A stretch of 64,000 nucleotides of DNA from Melampsora larici-populina 98AG31 (GCF_000204055.1 NW_006768800.1:557967-621966); one strand, 5' to 3'. Positions 20,820-33,461 are shown, counted from the first letter of the stretch. Made by a program: numbers and translations. Notes: generated from the sequence alone by a model not told the origin.

Positions 20820-23005
20820 ATGCCGAGAGGACCCTCAAAACGTCAAGTCCAACTCGAGGAGCAGGCGCGTGCGTTAGAAGAGGCGTAAGTTTCCATTTCG
20901 ATATCCTCCTTTACTCCATTTCGATATCCTCCTTTACTCCATTTCGATATCCTCCTTCCTTTCGATATCCTCCTTCCTCTTTGATTTCGATTCATATTCA
21001 ATCTGACAATTCTTTTGATTTAAAATCATCCGATTGTCCCACTTTTCCGGATTCAACTCATTCAATCAACCCACTTTCCAATTCGAATCCTATTTTCATC
21101 ATTAGCGCAATCAAACGAGCAAGACAGGCCCCAAAGGAAGGCCTTAGTCCTCCTCGTGGCCGCGGTGGCAGCCCTTGTTATATGCACAAGTAAGTTCTTC
21201 TATTTCTTTCGACTTGTATCATCAATTGACTGCTGATTACCTATGGAAATTCTGTTTTAGACCCGGTCACCACTGGGAAGACGTTCGATACGGTGGTAAA
21301 CGCCAATATCTCGATACCGAGTTAACTCACATTGATATGTGTCAACCTCCTGGTCTTCGCGAGTTCCGTTGTACACTCCATCCCAACATTGATATCATGG
21401 CCAGCGAGGCACAGGTCACTTCAACTTTAAGTCATAGGGATCCATTGTTTGGAAATCAAAGCGTTGAACACCGAGGTGAACATGCGATTGCAGGTTAGTG
21501 TTTTTTATCTTACTCTTGAATGCTGAAGACAGACTGACCATGTTTCCACTAGATCCACATATTGATGTGGATCTAACCCAATCACCGAGTCCAACCCCGG
21601 GCGCCATCAACCCTTCTGGACCGATAGTCACTCCTCAGGACCACAAACCTATTCGAACCAGCATATATTGCCATGTTTATATTCCTATTCACCTTTCCGA
21701 TGCTGAGAGACGCTCTGGAGCGCCTACCACCTACGCGGACTACGTAACCAAACAACCTTTTGAAAAATTACTTCAAATTCATGGCTTTACGCTCAATGAT
21801 ATGAAGGAATCACTTTATAAGGCTTGAAACGAACACAAGGCACCTTCTGGAGACCTACTTCGGGTGGCTGACGAGGAGGGTAATCTATCTCTCAAGGGTT
21901 ATGTTTGTAGTGGCGAGGCCTTCAGTAAGACAGCAGTGCCGGCAATTCCGGACGATGAAACCTTCAATAAGCTCAAGAAGATGATCCTCCTCAAGCCGGG
22001 GAAGGAGGTTGGATTTCGACTTGTCATGGGGGACCCAAAAAGAAAGGCACGAACCGATTCCCGAGTAAGTTCAAACTAACATCCTTGTCTTTTCGTATTC
22101 ACAAGTTGATACTAATACATTGGTTTATTTCAAACAGGACATGTTATTCAATCAAGCGGTCGCACACCGCCGTCCAGACGCATTGGATACTGGTCAACAC
22201 AATGACGTCGAGATGTCGGTATGTTCATGTTCCACCTTTTCTCTTTTCCTTCTCATTTGCTTACAGTCGTGGTATTCTGGAGCAGGCCATTGGAGTCACA
22301 GCTGCGATTCAGGCCGAACACACCCAGCTCATGCGTACGTATGGTCATACCAACATTGGTGGCAAGGAGTGTATGGGTTATGTCAAACCGGACGATTCTA
22401 CTTCCGTGATATACTTATCACATTCAATGTTTGACATTTGGGCTGGTGATATCGTAAGTTTGTTCATTGAGTTCCATCTGAGTTGGCAAGTTTTAATCAA
22501 CTGTCTTTCAATTGATTTGACACAGGTCCATAAGCGACATGGAGCTACGCAACTGAACCCACCTCGTCGCATCATGTTCAAATACGTTGGAATTGATCAT
22601 GCCACATCAAAGTCCGGCAACAAATTGGCGCCTTCTCGTTCTGACTTGGTTGCGTCTCAAAGTTCCTCCTTGGTCTCACTTGGGAACGGTCTGTTCTCAT
22701 TGAACAGCGATGTCAACAACAACGGTCGCCAACCAACTGCCCCCCGATCAGATTCCCCGGCCCCAAGACCTCTGTCTGACTTTGAACAATACCTTGAGTA
22801 TTGTTCAATCGGCATAGACGATCACAAAACTCGAGGTTTACTCAAGTTCTATGATATAGTGAACTTCGAGATGTTCCTTTCATCAGCCCTTGACATCTCA
22901 ACAATGGAGAAGTTTGGCTTTGACTTTGGCCCTCGTCTTCGTCTCCATGAAAGTGCTGTGATGTATCGACAGCACCTCAAGAATTTAGCCTTTGGACGTA
23001 TCTAG
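20820..23005 (+). pseudogene. Accessory protein of element A (SAM-like C-terminus), one nonsense codon
   Basis: Unknown function; I do not recognise the full-length family. Exons by eye: 20820-20884, 21106-21189, 21261-21493, 21553-22064, 22138-22214, 22267-22453, 22526-23005, total 1638 nt (545 codons plus stop). The end of exon 5 uses a weak donor (GTCGGT) chosen to keep frame. Exon 2 encodes a basic RG-rich stretch. The middle is mixed alpha/beta-looking. The last part is a serine/proline linker followed by about 60 residues (LLKFYDIVNFEMFLSS...MEKFGFDFGPRLRLHE...YRQHL) resembling a SAM-type helical bundle. A TGA at 21825-21827 interrupts the frame where CGA is expected. The protein aligns weakly but co-linearly with the gene at 26761-28466. 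Association with the transposase suggests a helper, regulator or target-choice role, which is inference. Confidence 0.7.
20893..20976 (+). repeat. 23-bp tandem repeat in intron 1 of the element A accessory gene
   Basis: The unit CCATTTCGATATCCTCC plus TTTACT is repeated with a 23-bp period at 20893, 20916 and 20939, followed by a shortened unit. It lies directly behind the GTAAGT donor of intron 1. It may reflect slippage or an intronic control element. Confidence 0.75.
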
Positions 23006-23580
23006 CCTTATTCAATCAAAAAAGTAATGACCTTGACCTTCGTCCTGTAAACATGTCTTCAATATGTTGTAGCTATAGTAAAGTATACTATGATCAGACC
23101 TCTCCTCTATTATTATCGTTGGTTGTTTGGCTTTATTCTGTAATGCAAAGATTGTTTAGTGAATAAATTGACGCCCCAAAAGTGATTGCAGTTTCAAGTG
23201 AGATTTTCTTGAACTTGACTCAAAGTAAGAAAAAGGAATTTTATTGAGTTTTTGTGTTTTGAAATGTTTATTGAAACTCAAGAAACCTCAACATTTGAAA
23301 TCTTTAAGCTCCATAAACATCTTACTCAAGGTGTTTCTTGAAACTTGAGATGTTTCTAATCTCATTACTCACAGTATTCCAACTCAATCTCTCAATCTCT
23401 CAAAGTTTTGGGTCAAAGGCACTTTAGGAATTGCAGTAGGACACCATTTCATTGACCACTTTCCAAATGACACTACAAAGACAATTTCAACAACGATTTC
23501 TTTTAACCAGACTATTCTGTAAGACAACTGAGAGCTCAATCCCCAATGTTTTGATAAAACTCCTTTGAAACTCATCATCC

Positions 23581-24705
23581 TTAGTCACGTGGTCTATAAC
23601 CACAAGTCTTGTATAAGCAGGTGATAAAATGACTAGTGCAGACATCACTAAAAACTGTCTTCAAACACTTCAACCTATCTGGAGCCTGTGCAAGCAAACC
23701 GTTGCGACAAAGAGTGGCCTTGAAGACGTCGAATGTTCGCTCAATAGGATTAAATTCTGGAGAATAAGGTGACAGATATATTAATAACACCCCTGCGTCC
23801 TCGCACAATCGTTCAATTGTTCCACGGTGATGGATGGGTGCATTATCCATCACCAGAACTGAATTGCGATCTGGGTATGGTTGCATAACAGGCAACTTCA
23901 ATAAATACAGTCATTGTCAGCTCGGTTTTTGGATCTGAAGCAAGAGAAAAGGATACTCACTAAAAGATGCTTTAAAAACGCTTCGAATTTGTTTTGATGA
24001 TAAGTGTTGACCTTGGCGTTGCAAGCCAAGAGACCCATCTCGCAGATGGCAGCTAGGACGCTGTAGTGAACCCCGTGCCTCGATCGTTTTAAAGCTGTCG
24101 GTCTTTGACCTTTTTTAGACCGGACATGATTGCGTTGGACATCCAGTAATCTTAAGCCAGTCTCGTCTTAGACAAAGTTAGGAAGACAAAATCCACATCA
24201 GTACAAAGTCTTCCCGAAGAAAGAAGAGGATGAAGTACTAACCTAAGAACACCAAATACTTGGGTGGAATATGTGCAACAGAAGCAGAATATCTTGCTTG
24301 TAAGGCAGGCGACTGATTTGGATCGACTTTGATAACTTTATGAACAGTAAGGAAGAGGCGTTCTTTTAGGTCGTTTGCGATAGTTTGTCGACAAGCCAGT
24401 ACATCCGTGTGATCGTACATGGCTTCTTGGATTTCGTCAAGAAACAGGGTAGGATCGTTGTCGATGAGTTCAAGCATGAACTCTCGACCTTCGTCAGTGT
24501 AAAGTGTTGGTCGACCTCGTTGTTTGTACGTAGCCGGATCGCGAACAACCGCGTGAGTATGAGTGTATAAGGTGTTCCATCGCACAAATGACTTGTCGGA
24601 GATCGTTGTAAGAAGTTCTTCGTTAATCGATTGAGGAGATTGTCCGGATAAGAGTTTGTGCACAGCAATAACTTTCAGCTGTGCACTATACTTCACAAAT
24701 CCCAT
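23581..24705 (-). CDS. IS630/Tc1-like DDE transposase of element A
   Basis: Catalyses cut-and-paste transposition into TA. Exons 24705-24243, 24166-23961 and 23895-23581 are joined by GT-AG introns in phases 1 and 0, giving 984 nt (327 aa) without stops. The N-terminus MGFVKYSAQLKVIAVHKLLS starts a helix-turn-helix region, and GRPTLYTDEGREFMLELI continues the second DNA-binding helix set. Catalytic residues: FLDETGLR (D1), VLVMDNAPIHH (D2) and SPYSPEFNPIERTF (E). Exons 1 and 2 have exactly the lengths found in the transposase of element B. It is convergent with the accessory gene, with a gap of about 575 bp. The gene looks intact, although the accessory gene next to it has a stop. Confidence 0.88.
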
Positions 24706-24901
24706 GACCGGGTAAATTTGATGAAGTTAAACAATGAAAATGATATCGGATGATGGAATCGGATGATGGATGATGGAAGTGGTCTGACGCGGCAGGCTGT
24801 TTAGCCTGACCCGTTTGAAGGCTATGCTTGTATTCTCACCTGTATTTAAAAAAAAAAAAAAAAAAAAAAACGAAATTGGCCAAGCAAATCTTGAATGACT
24901 G

Positions 24902-26313
24902 TACACAAGCAAAGTTCCGCAATCAACCTGTAACCCATCCGCACACATCTTATGTTGCCGTGATTCACTAACGCGCAAATTGTCCTCTCATAGCGAGTTT
25001 ACCCATTGGCGATGTCAATCAACTACTACCACAATCACGCTTTTGTTTGCAAGACTCATGATCTCCTTCACACAGGTAGTAGGCAACATGATATCCCATC
25101 AACGACTGAATAATGTTTTTCAAGGCAACACCCACCACAGCCCATCATCAACTGTCTATTGTTTCCTTCTTGGATATCAAATCTCCGAACATGTATAATC
25201 AACAATCAATCCACTGGACTTACAATTTATTCATAACACCACACATAAGTCTCCTACCCAGGCAGCCACACCTAATCATGATGACTTTCACCGTAACCGA
25301 TGCCACTTATAACCAAACATCATTCAACGTCTGTAGGAATCATATCATACAAGTTGAGAGCAAACTGGTTTGCCCAAAACCTGATTAAACTCCTTCCTTC
25401 TCACGCAAAAGTGGCTTATTGACCAAAACAAATCAATCCGTAAGGGATCACACATTAATCCAATCCAACCACTTCATCATTATCAGCATCAACTACAGAC
25501 CATCAATCAATCATAGAACTGTGATTATCATTTCAAACAAAACCATCAACTTCGTTCAATTAGAATAACTCTTCTCGATCTTTTCAAGTGTTTTAGATAT
25601 AGAATTTGATTCAAATCAATATACAAAGGATTTATCACAATTTATAAGTTTACCTGATTCTGGATTTATGGGATTTTTATGAATACTCAAAGATGATCTA
25701 TCGGAGAAAAATTTGAGAAAAAAGAAGCATGATAATTTAGATGAACCATTTGATGAGGATTTGGATTTAGCAGAAGACAATGATGGTGATGATGAAACTT
25801 CTCAGTGAGCGATTTCCCAACAAATCATTTTTTAATCAACTTTTTGGTTTGTTTAATTCTGTTTAATTTACATATTTTCTTGGCTTGTTTTCAATTTTAC
25901 TGGGACATGTACGGCTCCAAGAATCTCAGTAGCTTCATCAAATTGTCAATCAATACCCAGTGATAAATACATCGAAACAACCAAAATCACAACTATATGA
26001 TCCAGAAGAAAGATTAAACCAGAATACATTTCATCTACATCAGTTCAAGAAGGAGTTACCCGTATGCTTAAATAACTGTTTAGATGGTGTGGCGAAGATC
26101 TTCTTGCAATTATGGAAGGACAATCAACTAGATTTATAACCAAAACGATCGTCTTTTTTTACAGCCTTCAATTCCTTCAGGTCTTTGTTTGTTTATATCT
26201 TTTTTCATTCGTTATCTATTCCCAATATCCATATCAAAACAAAAACTGATTTTTTCTTTTTCTTTTCTTCTGAAAAGATGCTTCAATCCTTGCTTCTAAA
26301 TCTCAAATATGTA
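24902..26313. other. Region with small coding-like remnants between elements A and B
   Basis: No complete gene. Two short plus-strand stretches look coding by composition. One, at about 25707-25808, encodes an acidic tail (DEPFDEDLDLAEDNDGDDE). The other, at about 25993-26137, encodes QLYDPEERLNQNTFHLHQFK and ends at TAA. They may be exons of a host gene disrupted by the nearby insertions. I could not connect them by splicing. Confidence 0.3.
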
Positions 26314-26760
26314 CAGTCAATTCCATAAAGAATGAAATGTTCATTTTTCGAAAAAACATGATGGTCCGTGCCCCGTGTAGCCAGACGGGCCACGAACCAT
26401 CAGGATCAGCATTAATACTCAGATCCTGTCCAGATCCTGTCCAGATTCCCCCTTCTCAAATCTCAACAACGGTCACGATTCTCAATTTTCAACAACTTTC
26501 ACGAAGGTTGATTTCTTCGCATCGTACGACATTTCTCATCTCTGATGAGAAGTCACTCGATGGCCCGATGGGCAAGACCTCAACCATCAATCTCCGGCCG
26601 CGCTCACTCTGCTCACTCTTCTGGAACACCCCTTTCCACAGTTTCTTCATTCGACTCAGCTTATTTCGATCACTCTCCATTCTCTCCCGATTCGTTCTTA
26701 TTCATCCACCTCTTTCTCAGCGTCGATAATTCATCGTTCATCTTCAATAACGTATTAGAC

Positions 26761-28466
26761 ATGTCTAATCTTTCTGACATCAGTCCCCAGTACGTCTTCA
26801 ATTTCAGATTCAAAAGGCATCCAACTTACTGATTCTGATCTTTGCAGGTCCGATTCGGAATTTACCAAATTGGCCAAGCAATATTTGGCTGATGAGGGCT
26901 ATGAACCTTCCAGTGCCACACCGGTGGACTTCGATTTCCGACACTCTTCTCCGGTCAAAGAACGAACCCCCGTCAGAGGACCGACTCCATTCATTGAACC
27001 GGGTAAGTCACACCAACCATAATCATCTTTGCCCTGCCCTACTGGACTGACCTCGATTTGTCTGTCCCAGTGGCTAAAGCCGAGGTTAGAATGCAGAAGT
27101 TGTTTGATTTTTTGATAAGTTTTGGTCTGTACACTCCGGAAGCAAGCAAGGGCCCCGTCAAGGCGAATCACAAGGCCCGATGGATTGCGCACAAGTTTCC
27201 CGTTACGAAGCAACAAATAGACGTTACCAACTATTCAATTGCGAAACTCAAATCGCACTTGTTCACAATCGCTGACAAGATCACGAACAACCCATCTGGC
27301 CGCATGTCCGCCCTCTTCCAAACTGCCGACGCCAACGAGCAGCTCTCGCTTGGGCTTTACATCTCCCAGCATCCGACCTATGGCAAGGGGAAAGAGTTCC
27401 AGCCCAAGGAAGAAAATGACTTGGAAGCTTTTTTTGCCGCGGTCGAGAAAAATGCGACAACCGAAAAAGGGATCACCTTGACGATGGAGAATCCCTCAAA
27501 AGCGGTTCAAAAAGAAATTGGGGTAAGTGTCGTCTACTCACTCGTTCCTTCTTCATGATTTTTGACATCATGATTTTCTCATTTGGTAAATAGAAACGAT
27601 CGTTGGCTCATGTCGTTTTGGCAGCGCGCAACGTTGTTCATGAAGGCCGCCCAACTTCGCAAGACGAGCTCGATCATTCGGACCCGGTTCCGAAACAAAA
27701 ACAAATCTTGACGGATTTGATCGCTCATCATAAGGCGCTTGGCAACACCTGCAAAGAAGGGTATCGCCTAGTCCATAAGCTTCAACCGACTAGGATCATG
27801 ATACTGTCCTTTGAGCACATGGTCAAGTGGGCCCAAGCTTTGGTAAGTCAAGTTGGCCCTTTGTCTTGATTCTATTTGGTTTTTTGACTCATCATGTGAT
27901 TATTCTACTTTCTCAAGGCCCGCGGAACCGATGGAGTGACCAAGGACAACCCACCAAAGGAAGCTGGCTTCAAGTGGGAGTCAATCAAACGTGATCTTGT
28001 GACCACCACCCCGATCATGTCAGCCAAGCGTTCCAAGACGACCTCCAAAGACGTACCCGGAGGGAAATCTACTGATTCTCCCTGGGGATACGCTGAGATG
28101 CAAGATATGGACTTTGAGGTTGATCGCCATGAGGCTAAAAGACTTGCGCACTTTTCGACCATTCAAGATTTCGTATCTTTCGCTGACGTTCCTGAAAATG
28201 AGGAAGACCTGGTCATCGAGGCGTTTGAAGATCACGGAATCAAAAACTTCTATCCTTTCCTATTTCCGGGCTCATACGACGCGCGCGACATGGAGCGTTG
28301 GGGTATCCCATTCGGCACTGGATGGAACTTGATGGAGTGTGCTCGCAGGTTTTATCATCATCTAGTTGAAGTGGAGGAATCAAAGCTTCGGATGAAGGGT
28401 ATTGTAATTCCAGATTCCGATGAGGACTTAGAAATCAAAGTGATGCCTTCTAAAAGACGCGCATAA
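26761..28466 (+). CDS. Accessory protein of element B (SAM-like C-terminus), intact
   Basis: Function unknown. Exons 26761-26789, 26848-27002, 27071-27522, 27594-27842, 27918-28466 are joined by GT-AG introns and total 1434 nt (477 aa) without a stop. The N-terminus is acidic/serine-rich. A central helical part (LIAHHKALGNTCKEGYRLV, TRIMILSFEHMVKWAQ) is followed by a basic, lysine-rich linker (AKRSKTTSK). About 65 residues then look like a SAM-type bundle: EAFEDHGIKNFYPFLF, DMERWGIPFGTGWNLME and ARRFYHHL. The end is basic (PSKRRA), a possible nuclear signal. Alignable parts with the element A protein include NPSG...SALFQTAD against APSG...LLRVAD, and the whole C-terminal domain. It shares an element with the minus-strand transposase and converges on it. 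The start is the first ATG in frame before a good donor. Confidence 0.78.
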
Positions 28467-29418
28467 ACGTGTCATTCTCTTTCCCACTCAAAAAAGAAAA
28501 CAATATGTAGATTCCATTATCTTATATCTTTTTTGTTTTATAAAAATTATATTGTCTCTCCTTATTCTCTTTCCACTCAAAAAAGAACCGAGTATGTCGC
28601 TATTCAAATGATTTTGTTTAAGTGTTCCACCTTTTTTGTTTAATAAAAACCATACTGGCTCTCATTTAACAGCTACCATCATCTCTTTCAATTTGGTATT
28701 TTGTGTTCCGAGTTAGTTTTGTTTTGTGTTCCGAGTTAGTTTTGTGCGCACTTCTGATAGTAGTTTGTTGACTGACGGAATGAAGTCATATGTGGTCATC
28801 TGAAATAAACTGATGGGATATCCAACATACGTTGTCTTTGCGAGCGAGCCCCATCTCTGCCCCACAAAGACGACATCGGGAAAGTGAGAGTTTGACATTT
28901 ACCTCTTCAGCATTATGTGAAGTTTTCGATGTGATCATGTCACGTCTCAGCATCACAACTCAAGTCACTCAATTTTGACTTGAGTCGTGACTTATCACTT
29001 TCCTAAGGACTTCGTCTACGAACTTGTAGACGCGCATTTAGTTCAAATGGTCAACTCATTGGGCGGTGACCAGCTCTCGATGGGTTAAGGTTATCATCCT
29101 GGAAATGATACGAGCGTACGTTTCATTGCAAATGAAACGATTAACACAAACACTGGGTTTCATTTATTTTTTCCCTAAGCTCCCAATTTCCATCAAATGA
29201 CAAACAAAAGCTCGAGGTACAAACATAGTATCAATTTAACTCGACTGATTCTAATAAGACCAATCGTCAGGACACAGGAAAGAGACAACGTATCATTTCT
29301 TAAACTGAGAGAGTGGATATTGAAATAGACCCATACAAAGCATTTGATACCGTAGCCAAGACAGTTAATAACAGTATTGAAACAAGATATAAAAAACCCA
29401 TTGGCATAGAGAAATAAA

Positions 29419-30550
29419 CTAATCGGCAAATCGCGCGTTGTATCTGACCCAATAGTGACGAGTGGTGTACCCAGCATGGGCGATTAGGGCTTGCATCAGT
29501 TGCCGGGTCATGACTCTAGCGGCCAATAGGAGTAGGTAATCGGCCTTGTCCTCCTCAAACAACCATCTCTCTTCCCTTTTTAATCGACACTTGGTACAAT
29601 GAAACACATTTTCGATCGGATTCATGTCCGGCGAATACGCCGGGAGATAGATGACAAGTATGCCGGCCTGGTTGCAAAGCTCCAAAATTTGGCCACCGTG
29701 ATGGACTCGTGCATTGTCCATCACGAGGACTGAGTTCGGACCTGGGTATCGGTTCATAACGGGAAGCTGGAAATAAAAGTCAGCATCTGATTAACACTCG
29801 GTTTCTGAAGATGACTTACCAAGTCGTTCTTCAGAAACAGCTCTACATCGATCCTACGGACGGGTCCCTCGATTACAGTCCCAGCGATCATGCCTTCCTC
29901 GCTGACGGCAGGCAGTAAGGTCCAATGACTACGTTCGGTGTGGCGGGCCTGGCGGATAGTACGAGTGCCTCGCTTAGCCCAACTGTGGGTTCGAGATGCA
30001 TCACGACCCACGACTCCGCTCTCATCTGCAATACCCAAAGGGTTAGTGAGAGCGAGCACATTGAGGAATTGAGAGTGGGGCACGTACCAATAAATACCCA
30101 ATATTCGGGTGGTATTCCAGCCACCCAAAACATAAAATCAGTTCGCTCTTCGGGGGATTGATTAGGATGGACGCCTCGTGTGACTAAGAGCGATAGGCCG
30201 AGACGGTTATGAAGTTCACGACAGAGGGTTGCACGAGATATCGTCAACCCGGTTAAAGTCGCCACTTCAGTTTGCAACTCGTCGAGGTAGACCGCGGGGC
30301 GATCATTCACAAGGTCGTGGAGTCGGGCAAGGTTCTCGTCAGACAAAAGGAAAGGTCGACCACAAGGCTCGTAGGTTGCTGGGTCTTTGACGACGCTGTT
30401 GGTGTTACGGAATATGGTTTTCCATCGGTATAGTGAAACAGGGGATATGTTTGTTCGTAATCGAACATTGATATCGGCAAGAGGGACACGCTCCATGGCC
30501 AGCCGAGTAGCCAGGAGCTTGAGGTCCTCTGAATAACGTTGAAAACCCAT
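29419..30550 (-). CDS. IS630/Tc1-like DDE transposase of element B
   Basis: Exons 30550-30088, 30025-29820 and 29766-29419 give 1017 nt (338 aa) with no stop. Lengths 463 and 206 for exons 1 and 2 and both intron phases equal those of the element A enzyme. It starts MGFQRYSEDLKLLATRLAM (helix-turn-helix), with GRPFLLSDENLARLHDLV as the following DNA-binding part. Catalytic motifs: FIDESGVV (D1), VLVMDNARVHHG (D2) and PAYSPDMNPIENVFH (E). The C-terminus is longer than in element A. The gene ends about 950 bp from the convergent accessory gene. With intact reading frame, near-identical termini and a kept TA duplication, it is a plausible recently active source. Confidence 0.9.
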
Positions 30551-30767
30551 CTTCGAGGGTGAAATCGAATAGTTGAAAGGGTGAAAAATAAAAAAACTGG
30601 ATTGGGAATAAAGAGAGGGGAAATGTCCAATCGGAGGCGACTCGGGATGGATAGGATTAACCCCAACCAAGATAAAAAAACGCATAGGTAGGGTTAACCC
30701 CATCCAAGAAAAAAAAACGCAAGACCAAAAAAAAGACTAAAAAAAGCAACTTATAAAGAAGATACTA

Positions 30768-33461
30768 CAGTCGTCTCTCCAAAAATCCATATACCCAATA
30801 AGCCATACTCTCGCATATCCCATGCTTTTTTCCGTCCATATTTTTTATGGGCGGGGGAAATTGACAGAAAATCCATATCTCCATCATTCCCCATAAACCA
30901 TACTTTTTTGAGGCCAACCAGCGATGAAAAACCCATACTTTTGGGTGATGTAGATTCAGACTGGTGAACAAGAGTTTGAAATTCCTTACTGTACAACTTA
31001 CTTTTGTCAGCAATACACCCACAAACACACAAATCAACACACAAACTCCACCGCATAAAGATGATTCCTAAAGACCTAACAAAGTTCACCCTCGCGAATA
31101 TTCAAGAAGGTTTCGATCGGCTGAAATCTGAAAATGATCGACGTATGGGTCCACTACGAGACCTTTTGAGCCAAGGGAAGGCGCTTTCAAAGGCAGACGA
31201 AGATTTTATCGATAACGCTGGAAATATGGTTGATGAGGCTCTTGTCCTTGAGAAAATAAAAAATAGCAACAATGTCTCTGATGCTGCTAAGACCTTCAGC
31301 AAAGATGAGCTGAAGACATTAGAGGTCTTGATTTATAAGTTTGAGCACAAGGTTTTTGTGGACCCATCTGTAGCTAAACCTCGTGAATATCTCTTTGCAA
31401 ACACTTCTAAAGCATCCAATATGTATGGTGAAATCTGATCCCTATGTATTGTTCAACACCCAGGTCCCAAGAAGCGAAATCGAGACGATCCTTGTGTTGA
31501 ATCTTCCAATCAACCAAACTCGAGTTCTTCTAAAAAAACCCGATCAAAGTCTGCTCGTACTAATGCCACTCTGGCTCAGCGTATATTAGTGTTAGACTGG
31601 CACAATAAAAATGGTCGAGTTCAGGTCAAGACAGCAAAACATTTTGAAAATAGTTTTCCTGGTGTTATCATAACACAACCTCTAGTCTCGAGTTGGGTAC
31701 ATAATGAATCGAAGTTACGAGATAGTTACGAGTCTGGTGTAGGACTTGGCATTAAGCGGAGAAATGAGACTGAACATCCTCAAGTAACAGAAGACCTACA
31801 GACTTGGGTTCAACAGGCTGACATTGCCGGACTTCCACTTACCGGAGATGTGATACGAGCCAAGTGGCGTCACTTCGCAACACTTTTCAAAGTGCCTCAA
31901 GCAGAGTGGCTTAAGCTCAGTGAAGGCTGGCTGACCAAGTTTAAATTACGTAACGGTCTTAGACAAAGAGTCAGACACGGCGAGGCGGGCTCAGCTACTC
32001 CGGATAAGGTCGTTGCAGAACGAAAACGAATCCAGGATATCACCAAGTCCTACCATCCTAGAGACATCTATAACATGGATGAAACAGGATTGTTCTATGC
32101 GTGAGAACATTTGTACTGTAACATACTTTTGATCTTTACTAACAAGCCTCGATTTCTCAACACGTACTGTAGAATGCCACCAGACCGAGCCTTGTCTAAA
32201 GACAAACAATCAGGTGTTAAAGGTGATAAGCGACGCTTGACCTTTGCACTCACATGTAATGCAGATGGAACAGACAAGCTCAAACCGTTCATCATTGGAA
32301 AAGCAAAGCGTCCAGCCTGCTTCCACAAAAAGTCCGGCGAAAATCTTGGATACTACTATCGGAGCAATGCAAAGGCATGGATGACATTTGAGCTGTTTTC
32401 AGAGTGGATTATAGACTGGGACATCAAGTTATCGGCAGAAGGTCGTTCTATATTACTCTTAGTTGACAATTTTTCTGGTCATAAGGAGCCTTCCGAGTAC
32501 AAACTTACCAGTATTTGCCTTGAGTTCTTTTCTCCAAACCTTACATCACATGTTCAACCGCTGGATGCTGGCATAATCGCATCATGGAAATGTCGATATA
32601 GATCTGAATACATTACATATGTGATCAATCGCTATGAAAATGAAGTCCCCATTGGAACAATCTTCAAAATCAATCAAATCGACGCTATGGAGCGAGCTGA
32701 AAACTCTTGGAATGAAGTGACTCAAGATACAATTTCAAACTGTTATAGGAAGGCGGGTATCATTTCCCCTCGAAATCCCGATGGATCTTTGCTGCAGGAT
32801 CCAAACTCAGCGGATGCGAGTCTCAACACGGAGCCTTTGATTGATGATGTTGCTCATCAGGATCTTGAGCAAGACCTTCAAGAATTGATCTCCTTACGAG
32901 TTGTTCACAAATCAAACATGATGTCTATTAGCGAGCTCTTAAATCTTCACGGTGAGCATGCAAGCGGCCTTGAAACCTGGACACCCGAGGAAATCTTTGA
33001 ATCAATTCAGGAACGTGACAGTCATGAAGATCTCCCTCAACCCGAGCACATTGAAGTTGAAGTACCTCCACAACCATCATATTCTGACTTACTGAAATCA
33101 AGTGATGTTGTAATGGCATACCTCAGGCATGAAGAATGCAAGGAAGCGAGGGCTTGCGGAAAAACCCTTCGCCGAGCGTTGCGGCAGTTTAGTTCAGCAC
33201 ATTCAAAGAAAATGAACCAATCAAATTTGAAGCACTACTTCTCATCCAATCCTTAAATCTTCCCGCTTTTTGTTCTACTTCACTATTTACTTTGCTTTGA
33301 AATAAAAATTGTTTTTTAAAAAAAAATCTCTCTCCTAACCCATATTTTACCCCCAAAATAAGATTTATGGGTTATCAGAGAGATCCCCATAGGACATACT
33401 CCATCAAAACCCATACTTTTTGGTGTCCATAAAACGGTATGGGTTATTGGAGAGACGACTG
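30768..33461 (+). mobile_element. pogo/Tigger-type transposon, CAGTCG ends, TSD TA, nested in element B
   Basis: Terminal inverted repeats begin CAGTCGTCTCTCCAA on both ends and are flanked by TA (30766-30767, 33462-33463). Subterminal regions on both sides are crowded with CCATA/TATGG words, probably transposase binding sites. One plus-strand gene of three exons fills the middle. Length is 2694 bp. All parts look intact. Confidence 0.9.
31061..33256 (+). CDS. pogo-type DDE_1 transposase
   Basis: Exons 31061-31427, 31464-32100 and 32173-33256 sum to 2088 nt (695 aa). Intron 1 would be only 36 nt, but its removal is needed to avoid TGA and keeps frame. The N-terminal 120 residues are helical and of unknown role. 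Next is a basic nuclear signal (GPKKRNRDD), then a helix-turn-helix (TLAQRILVLDWHNKNGRVQV) and a CENP-B/Tc5-type DNA-binding domain (GDVIRAKWRHFATLFKV). The catalytic core follows: YNMDETGLFYAMPPDRALS (D1), LLVDNFSGHKE (D2) and HVQPLDAGIIASWK (D3), the DDD form usual for pogo. The ATG at 31061 is the first in frame. It inserted into the 5' side of the element B transposase gene region without touching its coding sequence. Confidence 0.88.

Larger units (their letters stand above)
20640..24901. mobile_element. Two-gene IS630/Tc1-like element A, CAGTCA ends, TSD TA
   Basis: Inverted termini start CAGTCAAGCTAGATT (left) and CAGTCATTCAAGATT (right, reverse complement), and both reach GCTTGGCCAATTT. 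I count 26 matches in 31. TA is duplicated at 20638-20639 and 24902-24903. Inside are a plus-strand seven-exon accessory gene (20820-23005) and a convergent minus-strand three-exon transposase (24705-23581). A long A tract (about 22) follows the right terminus inward. The layout equals that of element B at 26314-33601. Confidence 0.88.

Noticed and set aside
20609..24921. 20-bp flanking direct repeat as a long target duplication of element A
   Set aside because: The repeats are offset and are explained by insertion at TA in the second unit of a 29-bp tandem repeat.
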